In this document: in pieces, positions 25,474 to 34,231 of the stretch
How the letters are laid out: each line of letters begins with the position of its first letter
Numbering within the stretch: the first letter of the stretch is position 1
Source of the DNA: Actinomycetota bacterium
Lineage (GTDB): Bacteria; Actinomycetota; Acidimicrobiia; IMCC26256; PALSA-555
Direction: 5' to 3'
NCBI GenBank assembly: GCA_016870595.1
Contig: VGBI01000009.1
Span: 1 to 46,247 of the forward strand
DNA length: 46,247 nucleotides
Position numbers and translations under genes: made by a program
The notes under the pieces: generated by a model
What the model was told of the DNA's origin: nothing
Databases searched by the model: none
What the model saw: only the letters and a program-made list of their open reading frames with translations

Positions 25474-26601
25474 GTGCGCCTCGCCCTCCGAGAGATCCGC
25501 CGCACCAAGCTCCGGTTCTCGCTGCTCGCGGGTGCGGTCGGCCTGCTCGTCTTCCTGATCCTGTTCCAGTCGACGCTGCTGAGCACCCTGCTGTCGTTCT
25601 TCTCGGGGGCGCTCGCATCGCAGTCGGGCACGGTGGTCGTCTACAGCGAGGACGCCCGCAAGAACCCGGAGGGCTCGATCCTGCCGCTCGCCACCGTCGA
25701 CGCGGTCGCCGCGGTCCCCGGCGTCGGGGCGGCGGGCCCGTTCGGCGTCGACACCATGACCGCCCGGGCGGGCGGTGCGGAGCTCGACGTCGCGCTGCTC
25801 GGCTACCGCCTCGACGGCCCCGGCCGCCCGACCACGCTGGTGTCGGGTCGTCTTCCCCGCGACGGCGGCGAGGGCGTGGCCTCCAACATCGACGCCGACC
25901 GGGGCTTCGCCGTCGGCGACACCGTGCGCATCGTGGGCCCCGACGGGACGCTGCCGATCCGGATCGTGGGCCTGGCGCGCGACGCCCGGTTCAGCGTGCA
26001 GCCCGGGGTCTTCGTGTCGTACGCGACGTTCGAGGACGCGTCGCGGGTCAAGAACCCCGACGCCCTCGCCATCCTGCCGTCGATGGTCGTGGCCACCCCC
26101 GACCGGGGCGTGGCCCCCGCGGTCGCCGCCGCGCGGATCACCCGGACCGTCGACGGCGTCGACGCCCTCAGCCGCGCCGACGCCCTGACGCAGCTCCCCG
26201 GAGTGGCCGCAGTCAACAGCTCGTTCTCGATCATCCAGGGCCTCGCCTTCGTCGTCGTCACCCTGGTGGTGGGCATCTTCTTCGTGATCCTCACCGTGCA
26301 GAAGGCCGCCGCCCTCACGCTCCTGCGGGCCATCGGCGCGTCGTCGGGCCGGCTCGTGCGCTCGTTGCTCGCGCAGGTCCTGCTCGTGATGCTCGGCGGG
26401 ATCGTCGTCGGCGCCGGGCTCCTGCTCCTGGCCTCGCTCGGCTCCAGCCCCAGCTTCCCCATCGGGTTCGACGTCGGGATCGTGGTGACCCGCGGGGTCG
26501 TGCTGGTGGTCCTCGCCGCCGTCGCCTCGCTGGCCGCGATCCGCCGGGTGCTGCGCATCGATCCCATCGCGGCGACCGTCCCGGCCGGGGTGGAGCGGTG
26601 A
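25474..26601 (+). CDS. ABC transporter permease, FtsX/MacB-like (first of pair)
   Basis: The 375-residue permease has one N-terminal membrane segment (about 17-38), an extracytoplasmic domain of about 200 residues (MacB periplasmic-core type), and three C-terminal segments. The latter contain IIQGLAFVVVTLVVGIFFVI, the cytoplasmic coupling loop LTLLRAIGASSGRLVRSLL, and a closing RRVLRIDPIAA. The coupling loop (LRAIGAS) is the FtsX signature. The GTG at 25474 is preceded by GGGAG. The gene starts 43 nt after lhr and overlaps the next permease by GTGA. With its partner and the ATPase it should form a type VII-like ABC exporter or mechanotransmitter; the substrate is unknown. Confidence 0.88.
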   Translation: MRLALREIRRTKLRFSLLAGAVGLLVFLILFQSTLLSTLLSFFSGALASQSGTVVVYSEDARKNPEGSILPLATVDAVAAVPGVGAAGPFGVDTMTARAGGAELDVALLGYRLDGPGRPTTLVSGRLPRDGGEGVASNIDADRGFAVGDTVRIVGPDGTLPIRIVGLARDARFSVQPGVFVSYATFEDASRVKNPDALAILPSMVVATPDRGVAPAVAAARITRTVDGVDALSRADALTQLPGVAAVNSSFSIIQGLAFVVVTLVVGIFFVILTVQKAAALTLLRAIGASSGRLVRSLLAQVLLVMLGGIVVGAGLLLLASLGSSPSFPIGFDVGIVVTRGVVLVVLAAVASLAAIRRVLRIDPIAATVPAGVER

Positions 26602-27701
26602 GACTCGCGCTGCGCGAGCTGCGACGGAGCCGACGCCGGTTCGTGCCCACGACGGGCGCGCTGGCGCTGCTGGTCGTGCTGCTGCTGATGCTCGGGGGCC
26701 TGCTCGACGGGCTCTACATCGGCAGCACCGGCGCGCTGCGGTCCCAGGACGACGAGCTGGTCACCTTCGACCGCTCGGCGCGTGAGTCCACGCTGCGCTC
26801 GCGCATCGAGCCCGACACCCGCGCCGCGATCGAGGCGGTCCCCGGCGTGCGGGGCACCTCGGGCTTCGGCATCGCGCTGGTCGGGGCCGACGTGCCCCGC
26901 ACCGACGAGCTCGCCGACGCCGCGGTCATGGGGTACGAGGGCCGGGTCGGTGGCGTGCCCGCCCCGCCGGCGCCGGGGCGGGCGTGGGCCGACCGGTCGC
27001 TCGAGGCCCGGGGCGTGCGGGTCGGCGACGTGCTGCGGGTGGGCCCGACCCGGATCCCGCTGCGCGTGATCGGCTGGGTCGACGACACGAACTACCTACA
27101 GCAGGGTGGACTGTGGGTGGAGCCCGGCACCTGGCGGACGGTGCTGGCCGAGTCCCGGCCCGGCGCCGCCGTGGGCGACGACGTGTTCCAGAACGTCTGG
27201 GTCGACGTCGCCCCCGGTGCCGACCCGGCCCGGGTCGCTGCGGCGATCGACGCCGCGACCGGGACCACCCGGACGATCACCCGGGCCGAGGCCGTGCTCG
27301 CCCTCCCCGGGATCCGCGAGCAGAACGCCACCTTCACCCAGATCATCGGCGTGACCTTCCTCGTGGCCGGCCTGGTGGTCGCGCTGTTCTTCGCCCTGCT
27401 CACGCTCGAGCGCACCCCCATGCTCGGGGTGCTCAAGGCACTGGGGGCGTCGTCGCGTCAGCTGGTCGGCGCCCTCATGACCCAGACCGTCGCGGTGACC
27501 GTCATCGCCTTCGTCACCGGGGGCGTGATCGCGCTCGGGCTCGACCGGCTCATCCCGCCCGAGGTCCCGCTCGTGGTCACCCCGGACCGGGCGGGCTTCG
27601 TCGCCGTCGGGGTGTTCGTGGCCGCCGTGATCGGCGGGGCCGTGTCGCTCCGCCGGATCATCCGCATCGACCCCGCCTCCGCCATCGGCACCGGCACCTG
27701 A
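26598..27701 (+). CDS. ABC transporter permease, FtsX/MacB-like (second of pair)
   Basis: The 367-residue permease has the same architecture as its neighbour: an N-terminal membrane segment (about 17-38), an extracytoplasmic domain, and three C-terminal segments. These include FTQIIGVTFLVAGLVVALFF, the coupling loop LGVLKALGASSRQLVGALMT, and a final RRIIRIDPASAIG. Both permeases begin with the same RLALRE(I/L)RR motif, so they are paralogues and probably assemble as a heterodimer. The arrangement of two permeases then an ATPase resembles DevC/DevA-type exporters. The start forms a GTGA overlap with the first permease, which implies coupled translation. Confidence 0.88.
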   Translation: MRLALRELRRSRRRFVPTTGALALLVVLLLMLGGLLDGLYIGSTGALRSQDDELVTFDRSARESTLRSRIEPDTRAAIEAVPGVRGTSGFGIALVGADVPRTDELADAAVMGYEGRVGGVPAPPAPGRAWADRSLEARGVRVGDVLRVGPTRIPLRVIGWVDDTNYLQQGGLWVEPGTWRTVLAESRPGAAVGDDVFQNVWVDVAPGADPARVAAAIDAATGTTRTITRAEAVLALPGIREQNATFTQIIGVTFLVAGLVVALFFALLTLERTPMLGVLKALGASSRQLVGALMTQTVAVTVIAFVTGGVIALGLDRLIPPEVPLVVTPDRAGFVAVGVFVAAVIGGAVSLRRIIRIDPASAIGTGT

Positions 27702-27712
27702 AAGGACCCTGC

Positions 27713-28387
27713 ATGCCCGCCCTGGTGCTCCAGAACGTGCGCAAGACCTACCCGTCCGGCGACAGCGAGATCGTGGCGCTCGACCGGGCCAACCTCGAGG
27801 TGCCCGACGACCAGATCCTCGCCCTGGTCGGGCCGTCGGGCTCGGGCAAGACCACGCTGCTGTCGATCGCGGGCGGGCTGCTGTCGGCGACCGAGGGCCA
27901 CGTGGTGGTGGGTGGCCACCACATCACCGAGTACTCCGCAAAGCAGCTCACCGCGTTCCGGCGGGCCGAGGTCGGCTTCGTGTTCCAGACCGTGAACCTC
28001 GTGCCGTTCCTCACGGCCCGCGAGAACGTGATGGTCGCGGCGGAGCTCGCGGGCGGGGCACCCGAGAAGGCGGCCCGGGCCCGGGCCGACCAGCTGCTCG
28101 AGGAGCTCGGCCTCGCGCACCGGGCCGAGAACCTCCCCGCCCAGCTCTCGGGGGGCGAGCGTCAGCGGGTGGCGATCGGCCGGGCGCTGATGAACGAGCC
28201 GAAGCTCATCCTCGTCGACGAGCCGACCTCGGCTCTCGACACCACGCTCGGCAACCAGGTGATGGCCCTCATCGTCGGCGAGGTGAAGGCCCGCCGGACC
28301 GCGGCGATCATCGTCACCCACGACACCCGCATGACCCACTACGCCGACCGCACGGTCGAGATCACCGACGGCATCCTCGCCGCCTGA
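27713..28387 (+). CDS. ABC transporter ATPase, MacB/LolD/DevA type
   Basis: The 224-residue ATPase has Walker A GPSGSGKTTLL (Lys46), a Q-loop in GFVFQTVNLVPFL, the signature LSGGERQRVAIGRAL, and Walker B LILVDEPTSALD with the catalytic Glu. The H-loop follows as IIVTHDTRM. The length and the FVFQ.NLVP block match the MacB/LolD/FtsE subfamily that pairs with FtsX-like permeases. The ATG at 27713 has AAGGA 7 nt upstream and lies 11 nt after the second permease stop. It powers the transporter encoded by the two preceding genes. Confidence 0.93.
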   Translation: MPALVLQNVRKTYPSGDSEIVALDRANLEVPDDQILALVGPSGSGKTTLLSIAGGLLSATEGHVVVGGHHITEYSAKQLTAFRRAEVGFVFQTVNLVPFLTARENVMVAAELAGGAPEKAARARADQLLEELGLAHRAENLPAQLSGGERQRVAIGRALMNEPKLILVDEPTSALDTTLGNQVMALIVGEVKARRTAAIIVTHDTRMTHYADRTVEITDGILAA

Positions 28388-28416
28388 CCCTCCCCTGCGG
28401 GTGGGGGCGGGGTGCC

Positions 28417-29007
28417 TCAGCGTCGCGCGATCAGGGATCGCGCCGCGTGGAGATCCGCCCCCGGGAACAGGCGCCGCATCTCGGCGGCATCGAGCAGGTT
28501 GGTGTCGTCAACGAGCGCCTCGACGTAGACCGGGTCCGGTCGGGTGATCCAACCCCAGACGGTGAGATTCCGGAAGAGCCGCCTCTGCCAGCGCTTCGGG
28601 AGGTAGTTGACGAACGGGGTGAGCACGTGCGGATCGAACGGGAAGGCCCGGTTCGGGGTCTGCACGAAGTACCGCCGCCCCACCCGGGCGATCTCCCGGG
28701 CGACGGCGTCGTGGTCGGCCACGTGCTCGATGACCGAGTTGGAGAAGACGATGTCGAACGCCCCGTCGGCGAAGGGGAGTCGGGTGGCGTCGGCGACGAT
28801 CTGACGCATGGTCGTCGACCCCGGCGCAAGGTTGAGGAGGGTCACGTCGGGCACGACGGGAAGGAGGTCCCAGACCTGGGGAGTGCCGCCCACGTCGAGG
28901 ACGGTCGTCGACCGGGTGATCCCTGCCCACTCCGCGAAGTACCGCATCCGCCGGCGGCGGGTGATCCGCAGGATCGGACGCCAGACCCGCTCGATCCGAT
29001 CGTTCAC
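28417..29007 (-). CDS. Class I SAM-dependent methyltransferase
   Basis: The 196-residue methyltransferase begins VNDRIERVWRPILRITRRRR. It has motif I as TTVLDVGGTPQVWDLL, the acidic post-I region LLNLAPGSTT, DATRLPFADGAFDIVFSNSV, and the IEHVADHDAVAREIARV region typical of Methyltransf_11. In motif I, GGTPQ replaces the usual GxGxG, a variant seen in related enzymes of cell-envelope loci. The GTG at 29007 is chosen because TACGCT lies 7 nt upstream, giving a leaderless mRNA. The gene is alone between the convergent ABC operon and the plsY terminator hairpin. The substrate is unknown. Confidence 0.82.
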   Translation of the reverse strand: MNDRIERVWRPILRITRRRRMRYFAEWAGITRSTTVLDVGGTPQVWDLLPVVPDVTLLNLAPGSTTMRQIVADATRLPFADGAFDIVFSNSVIEHVADHDAVAREIARVGRRYFVQTPNRAFPFDPHVLTPFVNYLPKRWQRRLFRNLTVWGWITRPDPVYVEALVDDTNLLDAAEMRRLFPGADLHAARSLIARR

Positions 29008-29014
29008 GGCACCA

Positions 29015-29020
29015 AGCGTA
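29015..29020 (-). promoter_or_regulatory. Leaderless-type -10 box of the methyltransferase gene
   Basis: TACGCT on the minus strand ends 7 nt before the GTG at 29007, with no Shine-Dalgarno sequence between. It selects this start over in-frame codons further upstream. Confidence 0.5.
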
Positions 29021-29046
29021 ACGCCGGGTGCCCGACTTCCCTGTTT

Positions 29047-29082
29047 GGACGTGTGCGGGGCCCCTGGCCCCGGCACACGTCC
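29047..29082. terminator. Hairpin downstream of plsY (GTTTGGACG family)
   Basis: GGACGTGTGC plus GGGGCC pair with GGCCCC plus GCACACGTCC around a CCT loop; one unpaired G interrupts the 16-bp stem. It begins 13 nt after the plsY stop on the minus strand and ends in CCAAAC. There is no T-run, as is common for terminators in high-GC genomes. It belongs with the hairpins at 34185-34223 and 37222-37253. Confidence 0.7.
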
Positions 29083-29095
29083 ACACGCGAGCGGG

Positions 29096-29692
29096 TCAGG
29101 CGGTGAGACGGAACTTGGCGATCACCAGGCCGGCGCCGACCACCGACGCCGCGATCAGCCCGGGACCGGCGCCGGGGCCCCAGCCGTCGCCCCAGCCCGC
29201 CAGCGTCCACACCACGGCACCGACCACCCAGGCGACCATGCCGACGAGCATCGCGGGCTCGGCCTTGCGGATGACCAGGGCGGCGACGAGCAGCACGACC
29301 AGCTCCACCGGGAAGAACACCGGGAACACGGCCAGGATCGACCCGCCGGCGGCGGCGACGCCCTTGCCGCCCCCCCGGAAGCCCGTCCACACCGGGGCCA
29401 CGTGGCCGGCGATGGCGGCGGTGGCGCCCAGGTAGGCCCCGGCGTCGCCGGCGATCAGCCAGCCGAGCAGCGCGGCGAGGACCGCCTTGCCGCCGTCGAG
29501 CAGGATCACCGCCGCGCCCCAGACCTTGCCGACCGAGCGGATGGTGTTGAACCCCCCGGGGTTGCCGCTCCCCGTCTCCCGGATGTCGACGCGGCCGCGC
29601 GTGGCGAGTCGGGTGACGAGCACCGCGTTCGGGATCGTCCCGAGCAGGTACCCGACGACGACCGCCGCAAGTCCGGCACCCACCCCGAGCAT
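29096..29692 (-). CDS. plsY: Glycerol-3-phosphate acyltransferase PlsY
   Basis: The 198-residue membrane protein would acylate glycerol-3-phosphate from acyl-phosphate, the first step of phospholipid synthesis. Five or so membrane segments are visible, and the three conserved loops are present: ETGSGNPGGFNTIRSVGKVWG, the DGGKAVLAALLG segment, and HVAPVWTGFRGGGKGVAAAGG. GF replaces the more usual AT after GNPG. The ATG at 29692 is preferred to the in-frame GTG at 29707 because the family start (MLGVGAGLAAVVVGYLLGTIP) follows directly. The start codon lies inside the 3' arm of a strong inverted repeat. The gene follows ilvC on the same strand. Confidence 0.9.
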   Translation of the reverse strand: MLGVGAGLAAVVVGYLLGTIPNAVLVTRLATRGRVDIRETGSGNPGGFNTIRSVGKVWGAAVILLDGGKAVLAALLGWLIAGDAGAYLGATAAIAGHVAPVWTGFRGGGKGVAAAGGSILAVFPVFFPVELVVLLVAALVIRKAEPAMLVGMVAWVVGAVVWTLAGWGDGWGPGAGPGLIAASVVGAGLVIAKFRLTA

Positions 29693-29735
29693 GTGACCGT
29701 CAACCACGAAATAGGTGGCTGGTCGTCACATGCTC
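29687..29735. repeat. Long imperfect palindrome covering the plsY start codon
   Basis: GAGCATGTGAC and GTCACATGCTC form perfect 11-bp outer arms, with an inner CCAC/GTGG pairing and an internal loop. In the plsY mRNA the ATG of 29692 lies in the 3' arm (GTCACATGCTC). It may be a translational control hairpin, an operator, or part of an ilvC/plsY boundary. Confidence 0.6.
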
Positions 29736-29759
29736 GGATGCGGGGGCGGAGGATCCGGG

Positions 29760-31365
<1,606 letters not shown>

Positions 31366-31376
31366 CGCCCGCCCCC

Positions 31377-33104
31377 TCAGTGACCCGACGCGTGCGGGTC
31401 GTGGGCCGGGTCGAGGATCACCTCGTCGTTCGAGGTCCCCGCCGCGATCATCGGGTACACCTTCTCGCGGTAGTCGGTGCGGAAGTCGATGACCACCGGG
31501 CGGTCGTCGATCTCGTTGGCCTTCTGGATCGTCGGCTCGACGTCCTCGGGCGTGTCGACGCGGAACGCCACGCAGCCCATGGCCTCGGCCCACTTCACGT
31601 AGTCGGGGAGGTCGGGCGAGAGGTACACCTCGCTGTAGCGCTCCTCGTAGAACATCTCCTGCCACTGGCGGACCATGCCGAGGTAGGCGTTGTTGAGGAT
31701 GGCCACCTTCACCGGGATCCGCTCGGCGCTCGCGGTGACGAGCTCCTGGGCCGTCATCTGGAAGCAGCCGTCGCCGTCGACCGCCCACACCATGCGCTCG
31801 GGCTTGCCCACCTTCGCGCCGATGGCGGCCGGCACCGCGAAGCCCATCGTCCCGAGACCGCCGGAGTTGACCCAGGTGTAGGGGTGGTTGAACTTCCAGC
31901 GCTGCGAGGTCCACATCTGGTGCTGGCCCACGCCCGACGCGACGATGGTGTCGTCGGGGGAGTTGTCGCGCAGCGTGTCGATGACGTACTGCGGCTTGAG
32001 CGGGCCGTCCTCGAACTGCTCGTAGACGAGCGGGTAGCGGGCCTGCCACTCGCGCAGCTGCTCGCGCCACGGGTCGATCACCGGCCAGCTCCGCTTGCCC
32101 TTCTCGGCCCGCACCGCCTTGACCAGCTCCTCGATCACCACGCGGCAGTCACCCACGATCGGCACGTCCGGCCGGCGCACCTTGCCCAGCTCGGCCGGGT
32201 CGATGTCGACGTGGATGATCCGGGCGTCGGGTGCGAACGCGTCGAGCTTGCCGGTGACCCGGTCGTCGAAGCGCGCGCCCAGCGCGATCAGGAGGTCGGC
32301 CTTCTGCATCGCGGTGATCGCGGTGTAGTTGCCGTGCATGCCGGGCATGCCCAGGCACTGCGGGTGGTCGTCGGGGAACGCACCCCGGGCCATGAGCGTG
32401 GTGACGACCGGGAACCCGGTGAGCTCGGCCAGCTCGCGGAGCGCCTCGGCGGCCCGGGCCTTGAGGATGCCGCCACCCACGTAGAGCACCGGACGCTGGG
32501 CCTCGCCCATGAGCCGGGCGGCGTCCTTGACCTGCTTCGTGTGGCCCTTGGTGGTCGGGCGGTAGCCGGGCAGGTCGACGGTCTCGGGCCACTCCCAGTC
32601 CATGAGCTGGTTCGACACGTCCTTGGGCACGTCGACGAGCACCGGACCGGGCCGACCGGTGGTCGCCACGTGGAAGGCCTCACGCACGATGCGGGGGATG
32701 TCCTGGGCGTCGGTGACCAGCCAGTTGTGCTTGGTGACCGGCATGGTGATGCCGACGGTGTCGCACTCCTGGAACGCGTCGGTGCCGATGACCGCGTAGG
32801 GCACCTGCCCGGTGATCATCACGAGCGGGATCGAGTCCATGTACGCGTCGCACAGCGGCGTGACCACGTTGGTGGCGGCCGGGCCGCTCGTCACCATGGC
32901 CACCCCCGGGCGGCCGGTGGCGTGGGCGTAGCCCTCGGCCATATGGCCCGCGCCCTGCTCGTGGCGGACGAGGATGTGACGGATCGACGAGTCGATGAGC
33001 GGGTCGTAGACGGGCAGGATCGCGCCGCCGGGGAGGCCGAACATGACCTCCACCTGCTCCAGCTCGAGGCTCTTGATGAGGGCCTGGGCTCCGGTGATCT
33101 TCAT
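31377..33104 (-). CDS. ilvB: Acetolactate synthase large (catalytic) subunit
   Basis: The 575-residue ThDP enzyme condenses pyruvate with pyruvate or 2-oxobutyrate, the first common step to valine, leucine and isoleucine. The catalytic Glu49 is in [16 protein letters not shown]. The ThDP/Mg-binding motif is [12 protein letters not shown] followed by [11 protein letters not shown], and the FAD-binding middle domain has [14 protein letters not shown]. The ATG at 33104 matches the family N-terminus ([14 protein letters not shown]). The in-frame extension upstream runs through the attenuator and is not coding. Transcription starts near 33301 and is controlled by a leader peptide and hairpins. Confidence 0.96.
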   Translation of the reverse strand: MKITGAQALIKSLELEQVEVMFGLPGGAILPVYDPLIDSSIRHILVRHEQGAGHMAEGYAHATGRPGVAMVTSGPAATNVVTPLCDAYMDSIPLVMITGQVPYAVIGTDAFQECDTVGITMPVTKHNWLVTDAQDIPRIVREAFHVATTGRPGPVLVDVPKDVSNQLMDWEWPETVDLPGYRPTTKGHTKQVKDAARLMGEAQRPVLYVGGGILKARAAEALRELAELTGFPVVTTLMARGAFPDDHPQCLGMPGMHGNYTAITAMQKADLLIALGARFDDRVTGKLDAFAPDARIIHVDIDPAELGKVRRPDVPIVGDCRVVIEELVKAVRAEKGKRSWPVIDPWREQLREWQARYPLVYEQFEDGPLKPQYVIDTLRDNSPDDTIVASGVGQHQMWTSQRWKFNHPYTWVNSGGLGTMGFAVPAAIGAKVGKPERMVWAVDGDGCFQMTAQELVTASAERIPVKVAILNNAYLGMVRQWQEMFYEERYSEVYLSPDLPDYVKWAEAMGCVAFRVDTPEDVEPTIQKANEIDDRPVVIDFRTDYREKVYPMIAAGTSNDEVILDPAHDPHASGH

Positions 33105-33191
33105 GGCTCGCTCGCTTCGGTCGGGGGGACTCGGGTTCCCTGGATCGGCTCCGTGCGCCGGCGGGCGGATTCCCGGCCCGTGACGTACGAA

Positions 33192-33213
33192 GCCCCTCGC
33201 CAGGGCGAGGGGC
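33192..33213 (-). terminator. Attenuator terminator hairpin upstream of ilvB
   Basis: GCCCCTCGCC and GGCGAGGGGC form a 10-bp perfect stem around CT, followed on the minus strand by TTCGT. It sits between the leader peptide and ilvB, 87 nt before the ilvB start. It is the natural terminator arm of the ilvBNC attenuator, although the trailing T-run is short. Confidence 0.7.
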
Positions 33214-33218
33214 GGAGA

Positions 33219-33247
33219 GCGCACGGACGCGTGGAGGCGCCGTGCGC
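33219..33247 (-). promoter_or_regulatory. Pause/antiterminator hairpin of the ilv attenuator
   Basis: GCGCACGG and CCGTGCGC form a perfect 8-bp stem with a 13-nt loop. The 5' arm on the minus strand starts within the leader peptide stop codon. A ribosome held on the Leu/Val codons would leave it free to fold, whereas one reaching the stop would block it. That places it in the position of the early hairpin in classic attenuators. Confidence 0.6.
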
Positions 33248-33300
33248 TACGTGACGACTACCAAGAGGTTGGTCGACAGGAGGTGGATCGGGCGGGTCAT
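33247..33300 (-). CDS. ilvBNC leader peptide (17 residues)
   Basis: The peptide is [17 protein letters not shown], with eight branched-chain residues out of 17: one Ile, four Leu and three Val, ending in LLVVV just before the stop. It uses TTG and GTA, which are rare codons in this GC-rich sequence. The ATG lies 8 nt after the -10 box, so the mRNA is nearly leaderless. Translation of this peptide would sense charged Leu- and Val-tRNA and set the fold of the following hairpins. It is too short for routine gene calling. Confidence 0.85.
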   Translation of the reverse strand: MTRPIHLLSTNLLVVVT

Positions 33301-33308
33301 CGATGACC

Positions 33309-33338
33309 ATTGTGGCCGGTGTGACCCCGGTCCCGCAA
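33309..33338 (-). promoter_or_regulatory. Promoter of the ilvBNC operon
   Basis: On the minus strand a -35 box TTGCGG (33338-33333) and a -10 box CACAAT (33314-33309) are separated by 18 nt. The first base of the mRNA would be at about 33301-33303, directly before the leader peptide ATG. This is the best -35/-10 pair in the window. Confidence 0.6.
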
Positions 33339-33381
33339 GTCATCTCGTGGTCCCGGCGGCGGCCGGGAGCCCGGCGGCCCG

Positions 33382-34170
33382 TCAGTGCTGGTGGACGGGG
33401 CAGGAGTAGGTGGTGCGGCCCCCGACCGTGCGCCGCAGCATGGGGGCGCCGTCCCGGGGGCAGACCGCCCCGGGGACCCGGCCGGGCATGTGGTCACCGG
33501 TGTGGGAGCCACCCCGGCGGCCGAGCGTGCGCAGCGTCGACCGGATGGCCCGGTGCAGCCCGGCGACGTCGTCGGGGCCGAGGGTCCGGGCGGGGCGGGC
33601 CGGGTCGATCCCCGCCCGCCACAGCGCCTCGTCGGTGAGGAGGTTCCCGAGGCCGGCGATGCGGGACTGGTCCATGAGCACCGCCTTGACCGGGGCGGCG
33701 CTCGGGGTCACCACAGCGGCGAGCCGGGCCCGGGTGAGGGTCAGGGCGTCGGGACCGAGGCGGTCCTCGTCGGGGTCGAGCTCCACCGCGCCGAGCCGCC
33801 GGGGGTCCCGGAGGTAGAGCGTGCCGCCGTCGGCGAAGCGCAGCCCGAACCGGCGCCAGGCCGGCTCGTCCCGGTTGCTGGCGTAGAGGAGCGGGTCGCC
33901 GGCCCCGTCGCCGTCGACGAGGATCCGGCCGCTCATGCCGAGGTGCAGGCCGAGCACCGGACCGTCGGCGCTGGTGTCGACCAGCAGGAGCTTGCCCCGC
34001 CGGCGGGCCTCGGTGAGGGTCCGCCCGGTCAGGGCCCGGCGGACCCCGGTCGGCGTCGCGCCCCGCTTGCAGAACCAGGCGTCGGGCGCGTGCACCGACG
34101 CGATCTCACGGTCGAGCGCCGCGGCCGCGACCAGCGCCCGGGCCTGCTCCGCCTCCAGGATCTCCGGCAT
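33382..34170 (-). CDS. Fpg/Nei family DNA glycosylase with variant zinc finger
   Basis: The 262-residue enzyme excises oxidised bases and cleaves the abasic site. The catalytic N-terminus after Met removal is PEILEAEQ (Pro1, Glu2). The conserved Lys is in RRRGKLLL (Lys60), and GLHLGMSGRI and the helix-two-turn-helix IAGLGNLLTDEALWRAGI are present. The C-terminal zinc finger is altered: where Fpg has CxxC...CxxC, this has C237-P-R-D240 and C257-P-V-H260, so the second and fourth Cys are Asp and His. The finger arginine (GGRTTYSC) is kept. AGGTGGG lies just before the ATG at 34170. Fpg versus Nei preference cannot be fixed from sequence, so no gene symbol is given. Confidence 0.88.
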   Translation of the reverse strand: MPEILEAEQARALVAAAALDREIASVHAPDAWFCKRGATPTGVRRALTGRTLTEARRRGKLLLVDTSADGPVLGLHLGMSGRILVDGDGAGDPLLYASNRDEPAWRRFGLRFADGGTLYLRDPRRLGAVELDPDEDRLGPDALTLTRARLAAVVTPSAAPVKAVLMDQSRIAGLGNLLTDEALWRAGIDPARPARTLGPDDVAGLHRAIRSTLRTLGRRGGSHTGDHMPGRVPGAVCPRDGAPMLRRTVGGRTTYSCPVHQH

Positions 34171-34184
34171 CGCCCACCTTCAGC

Positions 34185-34223
34185 GTTTGGACGCGTCGCG
34201 GGCGCAGGGCGCCGCGTCCGAAC
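34185..34223. terminator. Hairpin downstream of ilvD (GTTTGGACG family)
   Basis: GTTTGGACGCG (34185-34195) pairs with CGCGTCCGAAC (34213-34223) over 11 bp with one G-U wobble. An inner GCGC/GCGC stem closes an AGG loop. It starts 8 nt after the ilvD stop on the minus strand and ends in CCAAAC. It should separate ilvD from fpg. Confidence 0.65.
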
Positions 34224-34231
34224 AACGGGGT

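Noticed and set aside
21069-25631. A very long open frame on the minus strand opposite lhr (about 1500 codons)
   Set aside because: It is the usual antisense shadow in very GC-rich coding DNA. Its translation is rich in Arg, Gly, Glu and Val without family motifs, whereas the plus frame has every helicase motif.
33105-33381. T-box or riboswitch ahead of ilvB
   Set aside because: I see no T-box sequence, specifier stem or riboswitch core. The leader peptide and hairpins explain the region better.
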